Origin: Bacteroidales bacterium | GTDB lineage: Bacteria > Bacteroidota > Bacteroidia > Bacteroidales > UBA1402 | Direction of reading: 5' to 3' | Assembly (NCBI GenBank): GCA_017380635.1 | Contig: JAFODP010000014.1 | Span: 186,001-250,000, forward strand | DNA: 64,000 nucleotides | Shown: positions 44,431 through 53,843 of the stretch, in pieces | Layout: the number at the start of each line of letters is the position of its first letter | How positions within the stretch are numbered: position 1 is the first letter of the stretch | The notes under the pieces: model-generated | Database searches by the model: none | What the model was told of the DNA's origin: nothing | Seen by the model: the letters and a program-made list of their open reading frames with translations, nothing else | Position numbers and translations under genes: made by a program

Positions 44431-45417
44431 ATGAACGAACAAAGAAAAGATTTAGGATTGCTCGACCTCTTGGTAGTTTGCTGGAATTTTTTGGTAAAAA
44501 TTTTCTTGATTGCTATCAATGTGGCCGCTTGGTGTTTGCGTATGCTTTGGCAAAAGAAATGGGTGATGCTGTTGTGTGTGCTCATCGCGTTGGCATTGTC
44601 TGTTTTGGACTACAAAAAGAACGGAAACACGATGGCTGCCAAAGCTGGTTTCGCGGTCAATACCTATTCCAAGAAGCCTTATTTCAGTATCGAAGTCATC
44701 CGTAATCTCGATATGGACGAATTTGCCGAGGCTACCGGCTTGAGCGAAGAAGAAAAAAACGCCATCATTTCTATCAATCCTTATTATGTAATCGACTTGA
44801 ACGACGACGCAACCATCGAACTTATCGACTATAAGGAACAGTACAAGATGGAAGTGGACGACGAAAAAGCCGAAGAACGCAATTTCAATGTTTGGGCCAC
44901 CAAGGTTTTCTACGTGGAAATGAACTTGCGCGACAAAGAAGTGGCTCCCGCCGTGCGTCAAGCTTTGGTGGATTATTTGAATGCTTCTCCGGTGATGCAG
45001 AAAGCTTGGGAAACCAACAAAGTGTTTGTACAAGGTTGCATCGATGCGCTCGAAAGCGAATTCCGCAAAATCGATTCTTTACAAAATATTGCATTGAACA
45101 AAGAGGAAGCCGGCACGGGTTTCATCGAAACGCGTCGTGGAACCACTTCTACTTATGGTTCGGGAACTTTCATTCAAGTATTGAGTTGGGATAAGAATCG
45201 TCTGAAAGAAATGATTTACGAACATCAACTCACCATGAACGATTTGAACGAAGGTCCTATTTTCTGCAATACGCCTATCAGCTACAGCGAAGATGCACGC
45301 TCGTCGCTCAAGTGGCATCTTATCAATGGTTTATTCTTTGGTTTGTTGCTCGGTTATGCCGTGGTGCTTCTCCTTATGAAGCGTCAAACAATCGCCGCTT
45401 TCTTCAATAAGAAGTAG
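44431..45417 (+). CDS. Wzz-like (chain-length-determinant type) membrane protein
   Basis: This 328-residue protein has one hydrophobic stretch near the N-terminus (residues about 20-60), a long soluble middle and a C-terminal helix 'LFFGLLLGYAVVLLLMK'. This two-helix layout with a large periplasmic domain is that of polysaccharide co-polymerases (Wzz). The N-terminal membrane part is longer than usual and the central domain shows no motif I can name. No polysaccharide cluster surrounds it. It is transcribed alone, with a terminator after it. Confidence 0.55.
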   Translation: MNEQRKDLGLLDLLVVCWNFLVKIFLIAINVAAWCLRMLWQKKWVMLLCVLIALALSVLDYKKNGNTMAAKAGFAVNTYSKKPYFSIEVIRNLDMDEFAEATGLSEEEKNAIISINPYYVIDLNDDATIELIDYKEQYKMEVDDEKAEERNFNVWATKVFYVEMNLRDKEVAPAVRQALVDYLNASPVMQKAWETNKVFVQGCIDALESEFRKIDSLQNIALNKEEAGTGFIETRRGTTSTYGSGTFIQVLSWDKNRLKEMIYEHQLTMNDLNEGPIFCNTPISYSEDARSSLKWHLINGLFFGLLLGYAVVLLLMKRQTIAAFFNKK

Positions 45418-45447
45418 ATCTAAGATGTATTCTTTAGAAAATATAAA

Positions 45448-45472
45448 GCCCGGCAAATGTCGGGCTTTTTTG
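45448..45472 (+). terminator. Terminator of the Wzz-like gene
   Basis: GCCCGGC (45448-45454) pairs with GTCGGGC (45459-45465), six of seven, followed by six T. Confidence 0.85.
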
Positions 45473-45494
45473 TTTGCATGAAAATGTAAGCGTT

Positions 45495-46295
45495 TCACTT
45501 CCTGATAATCTGCGCCTTGATGGAGCCGAGGTCGGCGGCCATATCGCTGAACGAAGACCAATAGCTGCCCAAAAGTTTATGGCAACGCGAAAGGCAGAAC
45601 AGATCGACCACGGCTTCTATCATGCCTTGTTGGTTGCAGCGCGAACCCTCGATGTGTTGGGTGATGATGCGTCCTTCGAACTTTTCTTGCAGCAAATGCT
45701 TGGTTGCGATGTCGTCGGTGGCTAAGTAGAACTTTACCGAAGGATGATTTTTCACTTCTTCTTCCATGGCCAAAATGAAACTGCTTACCGGGCTTTCGGC
45801 GATGGAAACAGCATTGTCGGTACGACGGATGTGTACACCCACCGTGTAAGCCGGAAAGTCTTTGCAAAAATCATCGATGCGCGCTTGGATGGGCGCAATA
45901 GGTTGCAATATTTTCGTCAGAGAGGCAGGATAATCGCAGACAGCATAACCGCTAGACAGATACAGACGACGATATTTTTCGGCCCAATGTTTCAAACTGC
46001 CATGATGCTGCGGATGAAAATTCTTCAGCTGTTTTTGGTAGTAAAGACAGCGCAAGATGCCCGGAATATGCAGGTTTTGTCGGCGCACGGGAATATGCCA
46101 GCATTTTCTTTCACTTACGCGAAAATAAGCGCTATGTATATCTTCGAAAAGCTCGTGAAAGTGCGCAAAACATTCAGCATTCTTGGCCCATTCCACTTGT
46201 ACCGCACGCGCTTGGGTTTCGGAAAAATGATAGGCGGCAAGCAGTACGCGCAAGCGGTTGCACAATCCACCTTGTGTTACGATGGTCAGTTTCAT
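45495..46295 (-). CDS. Glycosyltransferase with fucosyltransferase-type motif
   Basis: This 266-residue protein starts 'MKLTIVTQGGLCNRLRVLLA' and has 'TVGVHIRRTDNAVS', the HxRRxD motif shared by GT11 and GT23 alpha-fucosyltransferases, with 'LGSYWSSFSDMAA' near the C-terminus. These add fucose from GDP-fucose. The ATG at 46295 gives the standard N-terminal 'GGLCNR' element; a longer frame lacks homology. It lies 93 bases after pgm with a hairpin between. It may act in surface glycan synthesis, but the acceptor is unknown. Confidence 0.72.
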   Translation of the reverse strand: MKLTIVTQGGLCNRLRVLLAAYHFSETQARAVQVEWAKNAECFAHFHELFEDIHSAYFRVSERKCWHIPVRRQNLHIPGILRCLYYQKQLKNFHPQHHGSLKHWAEKYRRLYLSSGYAVCDYPASLTKILQPIAPIQARIDDFCKDFPAYTVGVHIRRTDNAVSIAESPVSSFILAMEEEVKNHPSVKFYLATDDIATKHLLQEKFEGRIITQHIEGSRCNQQGMIEAVVDLFCLSRCHKLLGSYWSSFSDMAADLGSIKAQIIRK

Positions 46296-46323
46296 TGGAA
46301 AATGATAAGAGTGACGGAGTAAA

Positions 46324-46359
46324 CAAAGGAGCTGCACCAAATGTTTGACACAGCTCCTC
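46324..46359 (-). terminator. Hairpin after phosphoglucomutase
   Basis: AGGAGCTG (46328-46335) pairs perfectly with CAGCTCCT (46352-46359). On the minus strand it is followed by TTTGTTTA. It separates pgm from the fucosyltransferase-like gene. Confidence 0.5.
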
Positions 46360-46388
46360 GTTATAATTATGGTAACCTGTTCAAAAGA

Positions 46389-48137
46389 TTAGATTCCCAA
46401 AGATTGCTTGATAGCTTCGATCTTGGCGTCGGCAGCGGCAGAAGCATTTTCGTAGTCGGCGCGGCTGGCCATCGGGCAACGAACTTCCATGTAGAATTTG
46501 ATCTTGGGTTCGGTACCTGAAGGACGGATAGAAACCTTGGTGCCGTCGGCGCTGAAATATTGCAGCACGTTCGAAGTTTCGGGCATTTCCAAATCGTACA
46601 CTTCGCCGGTAGCGGGCTTGCAAGCTTTCAAAGTCTTGAAGTCTTTGATCAAGGTAACGGGCGAGCCGGCCAATTCTTTCACGGGGTTAGCGCGATAGTT
46701 GTCCATCATAGCCTGAATTTCTTCGGCGCCCGATTTGCCCTTGCGAACGATAGAGATACCTTTTTCTTTAGAATAACCAAATTCCAAGTAGATGTCGAGC
46801 AATTGTTCGTAGAGCGATTTGCCGTTTTCCTTGGCATAAGCCAATACTTCAGCAATCATGGCAGCAGCCGAAACAGCGTCTTTGTCGCGAACGAAATCTT
46901 CTACCAAGAAACCGTAGCTTTCTTCGCCACCGCAGATGAATTCCTTCTTGCCTTCTTCTTGCAACATGATGCCGGCAATCCATTTGAAACCAGTGTAAAC
47001 GTCGTAGATTTCAACACCATTTTTGTCGGCGATGTCTTTCAAAAGTTCGGTGGTAACGATGGTCTTCACCATATATTGGTTGCCGTTCAAACGACCTTGT
47101 TCTTTCCACTGCTTGATAAGGTAATCGGTGATAAGCAAAGCGTTCTGGTTGCCGGTAACCAAAATCCATTCGTTCTTGTCGTTCTTGATGGCGATGCCCA
47201 AACGGTCTGAGTCGGGGTCGGAAGCCATTACGATATCAGCATCCACTTCTTTGGCCTTGGCAATAGCCATAGAAAGTGCAGCAGGTTCTTCGGGGTTGGG
47301 AGAAACCACGGTGGGGAAATCGCCGCTGATCACTTCCTGCTCGGGAACAGAAATAATATTTTCGAAACCGAAAGCCTTCAGACACTGAGGAATAACTTTG
47401 ATACCGGTACCATGGATAGGCGTGTAAACAATCTTCAGATTCTTCTGGTTTTCGATAGCCTTGGGCGACATAGAAACGCCTTTGATTTTTTCGATATAAA
47501 TCTTGTCGATTTCTTCACCGATGATGGTAATCAGTTCGGGATTGCCCTTAAACTTGATGTCGGCAATAGACTTGATGGCGTTCACTTCGTTGATGGTGTT
47601 GCGGTCGTGCGGAGCAATCATCTGGCCACCATCTTCCCAATAAGCCTTGTAACCATTGTATTCCTTGGGATTGTGCGAAGCAGTGAGGATGATACCGCTC
47701 TGGCAACCCAAGTGACGGATGGCGAAAGACATTTCGGGCGTAGGACGCAAACTTTCGAACAGATAAACGTGAATGCCGTTGGCAGAGAAAATATCGGCAG
47801 AAATTTCGGCAAACAGACGGCTATTGTTGCGGCTGTCATGGCCAATGGCTACAGAGATTTTATCGCGACCGGCGAAAGATTTGTTCAGATAGTTGGCCAA
47901 GCCTTGCGTAGCGGCGCCTACCGTGTAGATATTCATACGGTTGGTGCCTGCGCCCATGATGCCGCGCAAACCGCCGGTACCGAATTCCAAATCTTTGTAA
48001 AAACATTCAATGAGTTCGGTTTTGTCCTCATTGTCGAGCATGCGTTGCACTTCGGCACGTGTTTCGGCGTCGTAATTGTCGCCCAACCAAACCTGTGCTT
48101 TCGCAGTCACTTCTTGAATCAGTTGAGTATTGTCCAT
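46389..48137 (-). CDS. Phosphoglucomutase/phosphomannomutase
   Basis: This 582-residue enzyme interconverts hexose 1- and 6-phosphates. It has the phosphoserine loop 'ILTASHNPKEYNGYK', the metal loop 'SDPDSDRLGIAIK' and the sugar-binding 'ICGGEESYGFLV', and ends 'RPSGTEPKIKFYMEV'. Length is normal for the long form. It lies 12 bases after the M23 peptidase, at the end of the panC-panD operon, and supplies glucose-1-phosphate for glycogen and surface sugars. Confidence 0.94.
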   Translation of the reverse strand: MDNTQLIQEVTAKAQVWLGDNYDAETRAEVQRMLDNEDKTELIECFYKDLEFGTGGLRGIMGAGTNRMNIYTVGAATQGLANYLNKSFAGRDKISVAIGHDSRNNSRLFAEISADIFSANGIHVYLFESLRPTPEMSFAIRHLGCQSGIILTASHNPKEYNGYKAYWEDGGQMIAPHDRNTINEVNAIKSIADIKFKGNPELITIIGEEIDKIYIEKIKGVSMSPKAIENQKNLKIVYTPIHGTGIKVIPQCLKAFGFENIISVPEQEVISGDFPTVVSPNPEEPAALSMAIAKAKEVDADIVMASDPDSDRLGIAIKNDKNEWILVTGNQNALLITDYLIKQWKEQGRLNGNQYMVKTIVTTELLKDIADKNGVEIYDVYTGFKWIAGIMLQEEGKKEFICGGEESYGFLVEDFVRDKDAVSAAAMIAEVLAYAKENGKSLYEQLLDIYLEFGYSKEKGISIVRKGKSGAEEIQAMMDNYRANPVKELAGSPVTLIKDFKTLKACKPATGEVYDLEMPETSNVLQYFSADGTKVSIRPSGTEPKIKFYMEVRCPMASRADYENASAAADAKIEAIKQSLGI

Positions 48138-48149
48138 GACTTGATATTT

Positions 48150-49838
48150 TTAATAAATGAATAATGTTTCTTTTTCCGTACAATTTCCACAGAAATCCCA
48201 CACGCACACTTTCAGATGGTGCTGGCTTCCATTGCGTTGCAAGGCTATACCGTCTACACGATAAAAAATGGCGTCGCGCTTGTAATCGTCTTCGAAAAGC
48301 GCCCATTTTCCGTCGATATATACCTGATAACGAGCAATGTCAGTCTCTTGGTCTTGTACAAGGATGCGAATTAAATCATTTTTTAAATCATTGTCAATAT
48401 TTGTTAATGAAATTTTTGGAGAAATTGTGTCGGCCATTATTTGATAATCTCCCAAACGATTTACCGAAGCCAACATCCAGCCATTTTCGTAACGCGCGTC
48501 CACATAGTCCCACTCGTTTTTGTGGTTGCGATAAGCCAGATAATAGGCTTGCGGATTTTTCAGAATGTCGTTCTTCACGGCCAAAGCAATATCGATTTTG
48601 CGATGCAGCGGCGTTCCGGCTTCACCTAAATGATACACAGGCGAATAAGCGGCTTGCTGTGTGCGATGGAAACGAAAATCGAGCGCTTCGTAAAGTGTGC
48701 CAGCGGGAATGCGTAAGTAAGCATCCGTGTAAAGCAGATCGTTCTGAAAATCAGGAAACAAAAGACGATAAGGCGCGGAGGCTTCAGCGTTTTCGGCAGC
48801 TTCGATGTTTTCGTCTGTTTGCGGCTTTTTTCCCTGAATGACGAAAGGAAATACGCAGACATTACCATGACGGTCGCTCAGCTCGTAGCGGAAATGATAA
48901 GCTCTTTCTTCGTTTATCTCGACGATGCCTTGGCCGTTGTGCGGGAAAAACGAACGCATAATCCACGAACGATGCAGCGCCCATTCTTCGTAATCGGTGA
49001 TGTAATTGATATAGCGCGTGTTGTCGAAAGAAAAGCGGCTCAAATCTTGACGGAATATTTCCTTGTCGTCCAAAAATAGGCGAAGCAATTGCACACCGTA
49101 AATGTTGTGCGTGTCGCTCATGTGGTCGTAGGCTTTCAGACCGAAAGCGATTTTTCCCCAACAACTCGGCAAGGCTCTTTGCAATTGATTGCCGGCCACG
49201 GGAAGAATGTCTTTTTTCGCTTTTGCGCTTCTAAGATCTTGTTCGTCAAATTGATAAATGGCCAAAGCCTGGATACGCGGCTTCACGCGGTCTTTGATAT
49301 ATGGCGCATACCAAAGCAGCGGATCGATGATTTCTTCCGTTTTGGTGTCGCGAATTTCGAAATGTAAATGAGGTCCGCCGCTGCCGCCGGTGTTGCCGCT
49401 GTAAGCAACGATTTCTCCCTGTTTGACAGGTAGTTCGTCCTTATTGAATTGGAGATTGATTTCGTAAGATTCCTTGCGGTATTGGGCTTCGCGAAGCACA
49501 GAATCCAAAGCCGGCGACAGATATTCCAAGTGTGCGTACACGCTGGTGAATCCATTGGGATGATCGATATAAAGCGCTTTGCCATAGCCATATTTGCGCA
49601 CCGAAATTCTCGATACATAACCGTTGGCCACGCTGTGGACGCTTTTGCCCACCACGCCCTGCGTCTTGAAATCTACACCGGAATGAAAATGATCGCTGCG
49701 TAATTCTCCGAAATTGGCGCTGAGCACCGGGAAAATTCGCAGCGGAAGTTGAAAATCGCCATCAAAAACTTGAGCCTTGACGGGAAGGCTCGCAAAAATC
49801 AGCAGCAAAGCAAGAAAGCATCCTGTTCGCTGTTTCAT
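48150..49838 (-). CDS. M23 family metallopeptidase (LytM-type)
   Basis: This 562-residue secreted protein has a signal peptide ([19 protein letters not shown]) and an N-terminal M23 domain: '[14 protein letters not shown]' and '[13 protein letters not shown]' carry the zinc ligands HxxxD and HxH. About 380 further residues are beta-rich and unidentified. M23 enzymes cut peptidoglycan cross-bridges. The ATG at 49838 overlaps the panD stop; the longer frame to 49877 would run into panD. It shares the operon with panC, panD and pgm. Confidence 0.9.
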   Translation of the reverse strand: MKQRTGCFLALLLIFASLPVKAQVFDGDFQLPLRIFPVLSANFGELRSDHFHSGVDFKTQGVVGKSVHSVANGYVSRISVRKYGYGKALYIDHPNGFTSVYAHLEYLSPALDSVLREAQYRKESYEINLQFNKDELPVKQGEIVAYSGNTGGSGGPHLHFEIRDTKTEEIIDPLLWYAPYIKDRVKPRIQALAIYQFDEQDLRSAKAKKDILPVAGNQLQRALPSCWGKIAFGLKAYDHMSDTHNIYGVQLLRLFLDDKEIFRQDLSRFSFDNTRYINYITDYEEWALHRSWIMRSFFPHNGQGIVEINEERAYHFRYELSDRHGNVCVFPFVIQGKKPQTDENIEAAENAEASAPYRLLFPDFQNDLLYTDAYLRIPAGTLYEALDFRFHRTQQAAYSPVYHLGEAGTPLHRKIDIALAVKNDILKNPQAYYLAYRNHKNEWDYVDARYENGWMLASVNRLGDYQIMADTISPKISLTNIDNDLKNDLIRILVQDQETDIARYQVYIDGKWALFEDDYKRDAIFYRVDGIALQRNGSQHHLKVCVWDFCGNCTEKETLFIY

Positions 49839-50185
49839 TTCAAGAGATTGGTGGCGGTGTCGGGAAAGATAACCCAAGGTTCGAAGCTTTTGGCTTCTTC
49901 GAAATCCATCAGGGCGTAAGAAATGATAATCAGTACATCGCCGGGCATGGCCTTGCGGGCGGCAGCACCGTTCAAGCAGATAACGCCGGAGCCTCTTTTT
50001 CCTTTGATGACATAGGTTTCCAGGCGTTCGCCGTTGTTTTTGTTTACCACTTGTACTTTTTCACCTTGGATGATGTTGGCGGCGTCCATCAAATCTTCGT
50101 CGATGGTGATGCTGCCTACATAATCCAGATTGGATTCCGTTACGTGAACTCGATGGATTTTCGATTTCAGAACTTCGATTTGCAT
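49835..50185 (-). CDS. panD: Aspartate 1-decarboxylase
   Basis: This 116-residue proenzyme makes beta-alanine from aspartate. The self-cleavage site is G24-S25 in '[14 protein letters not shown]', followed by the conserved '[20 protein letters not shown]' and '[17 protein letters not shown]'. It follows panC by two bases and overlaps the M23 peptidase, so all are co-translated. Together with PanC it completes pantothenate synthesis, with pantoate from panE at 5.3 kb. Confidence 0.97.
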   Translation of the reverse strand: MQIEVLKSKIHRVHVTESNLDYVGSITIDEDLMDAANIIQGEKVQVVNKNNGERLETYVIKGKRGSGVICLNGAAARKAMPGDVLIIISYALMDFEEAKSFEPWVIFPDTATNLLK

Positions 50186-50187
50186 AA

Positions 50188-51033
50188 TTACGATTTGTAG
50201 ATAATGTTGTCAATCAATCTGACGGGGCCGCAGAATACGGCAATGCAACCAACCACATAATCAGCGTCTTCCCAATTTTTGACAGGCTGGAGCGTGTATC
50301 CGTCCACAATTTCGAAATAATCGAGGCGGAAAATATCAACCTTGCCGATGTTTTCTTCGACAAAGGCTTTGGTTTCAGCCAAGGATTTTTCGCCCGCAAA
50401 GGTACGACTTTCGAAGAGATATTTGGATATTAATACAGATTTTTTGCGTTCTTCTTCGTTGAGGCGTTGGTTGCGGCTGCTCATGGCCAATCCGTCGGCT
50501 TCGCGAACGATGGGACAAGAAACGATTTTCACCGGCAACTGCAATTGTTTTACCATCTCGCGGATGATGGCCACTTGCTGGAAATCCTTTTCGCCGAAGT
50601 ATGCCAAATCGGGTTCAACGGCATAGAAAAGTTTGCTCACAATCTGCGCAACACCGTTGAAGTGTCCCGGACGATAAGGGCCTTCCATCACTTGTTCCAG
50701 CGCACCGAAAGCAAATTGACGCGTGTCGGGTTCGGGATACATTTCTTCTACCTCGGGCATGAAAACAATGTCGCAACCGGCTTTTTCCAGCATGGCGGCG
50801 TCTTGTTCGGGTGTGCGGGGATAGGCGGCCAAATCCGATTTATCGTTGAATTGGGTAGGATTGACAAACACGCTTACCACGCAAACTTCGTTTTCGGCCA
50901 CGCAACGATTGACCAAAGAAATATGTCCGGCGTGCAAGGCTCCCATGGTCGGAACCAATCCGATGCTTTTTTTTGCTTCACGAGCCTGAGCCACAAGACT
51001 CTTCAGTTGAGCAATACCTTTAATGATTTCCAT
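50188..51033 (-). CDS. panC: Pantothenate synthetase
   Basis: This 281-residue enzyme joins pantoate and beta-alanine with ATP. It has '[20 protein letters not shown]' (HIGH-type motif), '[20 protein letters not shown]', '[18 protein letters not shown]' and '[15 protein letters not shown]'. It is the first gene of the panC-panD-M23-pgm unit, transcribed from a promoter at 51059-51089. Confidence 0.97.
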   Translation of the reverse strand: MEIIKGIAQLKSLVAQAREAKKSIGLVPTMGALHAGHISLVNRCVAENEVCVVSVFVNPTQFNDKSDLAAYPRTPEQDAAMLEKAGCDIVFMPEVEEMYPEPDTRQFAFGALEQVMEGPYRPGHFNGVAQIVSKLFYAVEPDLAYFGEKDFQQVAIIREMVKQLQLPVKIVSCPIVREADGLAMSSRNQRLNEEERKKSVLISKYLFESRTFAGEKSLAETKAFVEENIGKVDIFRLDYFEIVDGYTLQPVKNWEDADYVVGCIAVFCGPVRLIDNIIYKS

Positions 51034-51058
51034 AAGATTATCTTATTTTTTGCGGCCG

Positions 51059-51089
51059 CAAAAGTGAGAATTTCTCCAAAATAAACAAA
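51059..51089 (-). promoter_or_regulatory. Promoter of the panC operon
   Basis: Minus strand TTTG (51089-51086), 19 bases, CACTTTTG (51066-51059), one base off. It lies about 10 bases from the divergent -7 box at 51099. Confidence 0.55.
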
Positions 51090-51098
51090 ATTTTTTAT

Positions 51099-51106
51099 TA
51101 CCTTTG
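51099..51106 (+). promoter_or_regulatory. -7 box before the GT5-like gene
   Basis: TACCTTTG, exact consensus, 35 bases before the ATG at 51141. Confidence 0.55.
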
Positions 51107-51140
51107 CACGATTAATTTTCATCCTTTAAAAATAACATTC

Positions 51141-51953
51141 ATGAGCGCATCAAAAGTACTGTATATTTGTCAGGAAATCACTCCTTATTTGCCGGAGTCT
51201 GAAATGTCAACCATTTGCCGTCAATTGCCACAGCATATTCAGGAAAGAGGTTGCGAAATCAGGACTTTTATGCCGCGCTATGCCAGTGTAAATGAGCGTC
51301 GTAACCAATTGCACGAAGTGCAGCGTCTGTCGGGAATGAACCTCATTATCGACGATAACGACCATCCGCTCATCATCAAAGTGGCTTCCATTCAGTCGGC
51401 TCGCATGCAGGTGTATTTCATCGACAACGACGACTTTTTCCATCATAAGTTTACCGTAGCCGATGCCAATGGCAACGAACCCGAAGACAACGCCGAACGC
51501 AGCATCTTCTTTGTGCGCGGTGTGTTGGAAACGGTGAGAAAAATGCGCTGGGTGCCCGATGTAATCCATTGTCACGGATGGTTTTCTGCCTTGGCGATGC
51601 TGTATCTGAAGAAAACTTTTGCCGACGATCCTTTCTTTAAGAATGCCAAGTTGGTATACTCTATTTACGACGACGCTTTCAAACAGCCTTTCCCTGCCAA
51701 GGTGGCCGATCAGATTTTGGCCGAAGGCGTTACTCCCGACGATTTTACTGAATTGCTGCCCGCAGCCGATTATCCTTCCTTGATGCGTCTGGCTGCCCGT
51801 TATGCCGATGCTTTGGTGCAGGCTTCTGCCAATGTTCATCCCGAAGTGGAAAATATCGTCAAGGAAAGCGGCAAGCCTTTCATGGTGGGAAGCAGCGACG
51901 ATCATTATGCCAATTATCACGAACTTTATCAGTCCTTGTTGGAACAAAAATGA
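51141..51953 (+). CDS. Half-length glycogen/starch synthase-like protein (degenerate GT5 N-domain)
   Basis: This 270-residue protein aligns with the N-terminal half of ADP-glucose glycogen synthases: 'VLYICQEITPYL', 'LPQHIQERGCEIRTFMPRY', 'PDVIHCHGWFSALAMLYLKK' and 'LVYSIYDDAF'. Two things are missing. The KTGGL substrate motif after 'ITPY' is replaced by a Pro-Glu-Ser-Glu stretch, and the whole C-terminal GT-B domain is absent. It is therefore probably not an active synthase. I recall similar short proteins next to panC in other Bacteroidota. It overlaps the DUF4270 gene (ATGA). Confidence 0.75.
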   Translation: MSASKVLYICQEITPYLPESEMSTICRQLPQHIQERGCEIRTFMPRYASVNERRNQLHEVQRLSGMNLIIDDNDHPLIIKVASIQSARMQVYFIDNDDFFHHKFTVADANGNEPEDNAERSIFFVRGVLETVRKMRWVPDVIHCHGWFSALAMLYLKKTFADDPFFKNAKLVYSIYDDAFKQPFPAKVADQILAEGVTPDDFTELLPAADYPSLMRLAARYADALVQASANVHPEVENIVKESGKPFMVGSSDDHYANYHELYQSLLEQK

Positions 51954-53296
51954 AACGATTTGCCTTAATTCTAATTACTGTATGTCTTACGCTGGTGGCT
52001 TGTACCGAAGGTAATTCCTTGGGTAATAGTCTGCAACCTGGCAAAGATAAATTGACAACCGATACGGCTACTTTTGCCTTGGCCTCCAAGAGCATTATCA
52101 CCGATTCTATCCTGCAACGCAATCCTCGCGCTATTTTGGGTGAATATACCGATCCCGATTTCGGCACCACCAAAGCCGATTTTATGGCGCAGTTGTATTG
52201 TCCGCCTAAATTTTCTTTCCCCGAAGTGACCGACAACGAAATCGACTCGGTTTTTCTGTATCTTTTTTACGATGAATGGTATGGAAACAAGAATGCTTTG
52301 TTTGAAACTTCGGTGTATTTGCTGGATAAATCGCTCAGTTTGGACCAACCTTATTATACCAATATCAATGTAGATGAATATTGCTCGCGTAAGGAAAAAC
52401 TGGGTTCGGCAACGTTCACGCCTATTACTGCCAAAAACGATTGGACCGAAGCGGCCGCTTATTGCGTGCGTATTCCTTTGGATACCGATTTTGCGCAGCA
52501 GATGTTGTTGGATTACAAGGCCGACAGTACTCTTTTCGATGGTCCGCGCAATTTTACCGAATATTTCCCCGGTTTGTATGTGACGCTGAGTTATGGTAAC
52601 GGCTGTATGGTGTACGTCACCGATGCGCAGTTGGAACTTTGCTACAACGTGAAATTTAAAGACAAGAACGAAGTGTTGCGCGATACGGTGGCTGCCAATT
52701 ACTTCCCCATGACCAAAGAAGTGAAGCAGGTGAACCGCTATGAACATCCCGACCTCAGTGCTTATTTGGCTGATATCGAAAGTGATAGCTTGAATTTTAT
52801 TTACGCTCCGGCTGGTTTGTTTACCGAGGTGGAATTTCCTTTGAATGCTATCTGTCAGCGCCTGACGGAGAAAAATATCAACTATGCTCGTTTGAAAGTG
52901 TCGGCTACGGCCTTCAACGACGAAGCTTGGGCTTTGACGCCGCCGCAGAAACTGCTTTTGCTGAAAGAACAAGATATCCACACTTTCTTTGGCGAATACA
53001 ACAAGGCCGACGAAATCAATTCATTCTTGGCCGAGTACGACGATGACGAAGCTTGCTATGTATTTAATGTGAGCGACTATGTGCAGAAATCTATTCGTCA
53101 TGCCGATGGCGATTTGGATAGCACGCAGGTGTTCGAACCATTCAATAAAATGTTGATTCTGCCGGTAGAAGAAGTGGTCAATAGCGACAAGGTTTCTCTG
53201 TATTTGCTGCAAGATACGCGTCCTTCGGCCATGAAATTGCGCAGCGAGATGAAACTGGAATTGGTGTACAGTTCCAAGCATCAGATGGCGATGTAA
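51950..53296 (+). CDS. DUF4270-type lipoprotein
   Basis: This 448-residue protein has a lipobox (ILITVCLTLVAC). The 'TATFALASKSIITDSILQRN' opening and 'AILGEYTDPDFGTTKADFMA' match my memory of DUF4270 proteins of Bacteroidetes. These are lipoproteins of unknown role. The start overlaps the GT5-like gene stop as ATGA, so they are coupled. It ends 20 bases before the convergent cytidine deaminase gene. Confidence 0.8.
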   Translation: MKRFALILITVCLTLVACTEGNSLGNSLQPGKDKLTTDTATFALASKSIITDSILQRNPRAILGEYTDPDFGTTKADFMAQLYCPPKFSFPEVTDNEIDSVFLYLFYDEWYGNKNALFETSVYLLDKSLSLDQPYYTNINVDEYCSRKEKLGSATFTPITAKNDWTEAAAYCVRIPLDTDFAQQMLLDYKADSTLFDGPRNFTEYFPGLYVTLSYGNGCMVYVTDAQLELCYNVKFKDKNEVLRDTVAANYFPMTKEVKQVNRYEHPDLSAYLADIESDSLNFIYAPAGLFTEVEFPLNAICQRLTEKNINYARLKVSATAFNDEAWALTPPQKLLLLKEQDIHTFFGEYNKADEINSFLAEYDDDEACYVFNVSDYVQKSIRHADGDLDSTQVFEPFNKMLILPVEEVVNSDKVSLYLLQDTRPSAMKLRSEMKLELVYSSKHQMAM

Positions 53297-53315
53297 TTCT
53301 TTTGCTTCGATTGGA

Positions 53316-53792
53316 TTATTTCGCTTCGGTAAAAGCCAGTGGCAATAAGTCTTGAGCGCTTTCGATACAAACGATTTCGGAGGCTCCATATAAAAGCACT
53401 TTCAACGGAAGTTGGAAGCGCTTTTCTGTTTCAAGCATCACCTGTCGACAGGCGCCGCAAGGACTGATGGCGTGCTCGGTGAATGCACCTTTGTCGTTGC
53501 AGGCAGCGATGGCTAGGAGGACGGCCTTTTGTTGTGGATATTGCGAAGCGGCAGCAAAGAGCGCCACGCGTTCGGCGCAAAGTCCGCTGGGATAAGCGGC
53601 GTTTTCCTGATTGGCTCCGACCACTATCGTGCCATTATCCAGCAGAACGGCGGCTCCCACATGGAAATGCGAATAGGGTGCATAGGCCGAAGAACAGGCT
53701 TTTTTTGCGGCTTCGATGGCGTTTTTTTCGTCGGAATGCAATTCGTCTAAGCGACAATATGTTATCTTTGCGGAAATTTTGACTTGTCTCAT
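53316..53792 (-). CDS. cdd: Cytidine deaminase
   Basis: This 158-residue zinc enzyme deaminates cytidine and deoxycytidine. It has 'AYAPYSHFHVGAAVLLDNG', 'PSGLCAERVALFAAA' (Cys and catalytic Glu) and 'ISPCGACRQVMLE' (two Cys). The ATG at 53792 gives the usual length for a homotetrameric form; the frame stays open further up, without homology. It is divergent from the glucosaminidase gene. Confidence 0.93.
   Translation of the reverse strand: MRQVKISAKITYCRLDELHSDEKNAIEAAKKACSSAYAPYSHFHVGAAVLLDNGTIVVGANQENAAYPSGLCAERVALFAAASQYPQQKAVLLAIAACNDKGAFTEHAISPCGACRQVMLETEKRFQLPLKVLLYGASEIVCIESAQDLLPLAFTEAK
53763..53770 (+). promoter_or_regulatory. -7 box before the glucosaminidase/LysM gene
   Basis: TATCTTTG, exact consensus, inside the first codons of the divergent cdd gene. 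The RNA would start near 53777. Confidence 0.5.
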
Positions 53793-53815
53793 TTTTTCGA
53801 CTTTTGGTTGATGTG

Positions 53816-53823
53816 CAAAAATA
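53816..53823 (-). promoter_or_regulatory. -7 box of the cdd promoter
   Basis: Plus strand CAAAAATA is TATTTTTG on the minus strand, 24 bases before the cdd start. The two divergent transcripts overlap at their 5' ends. Confidence 0.5.
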
Positions 53824-53843
53824 GATTTTTTCAATCGAGAAAC

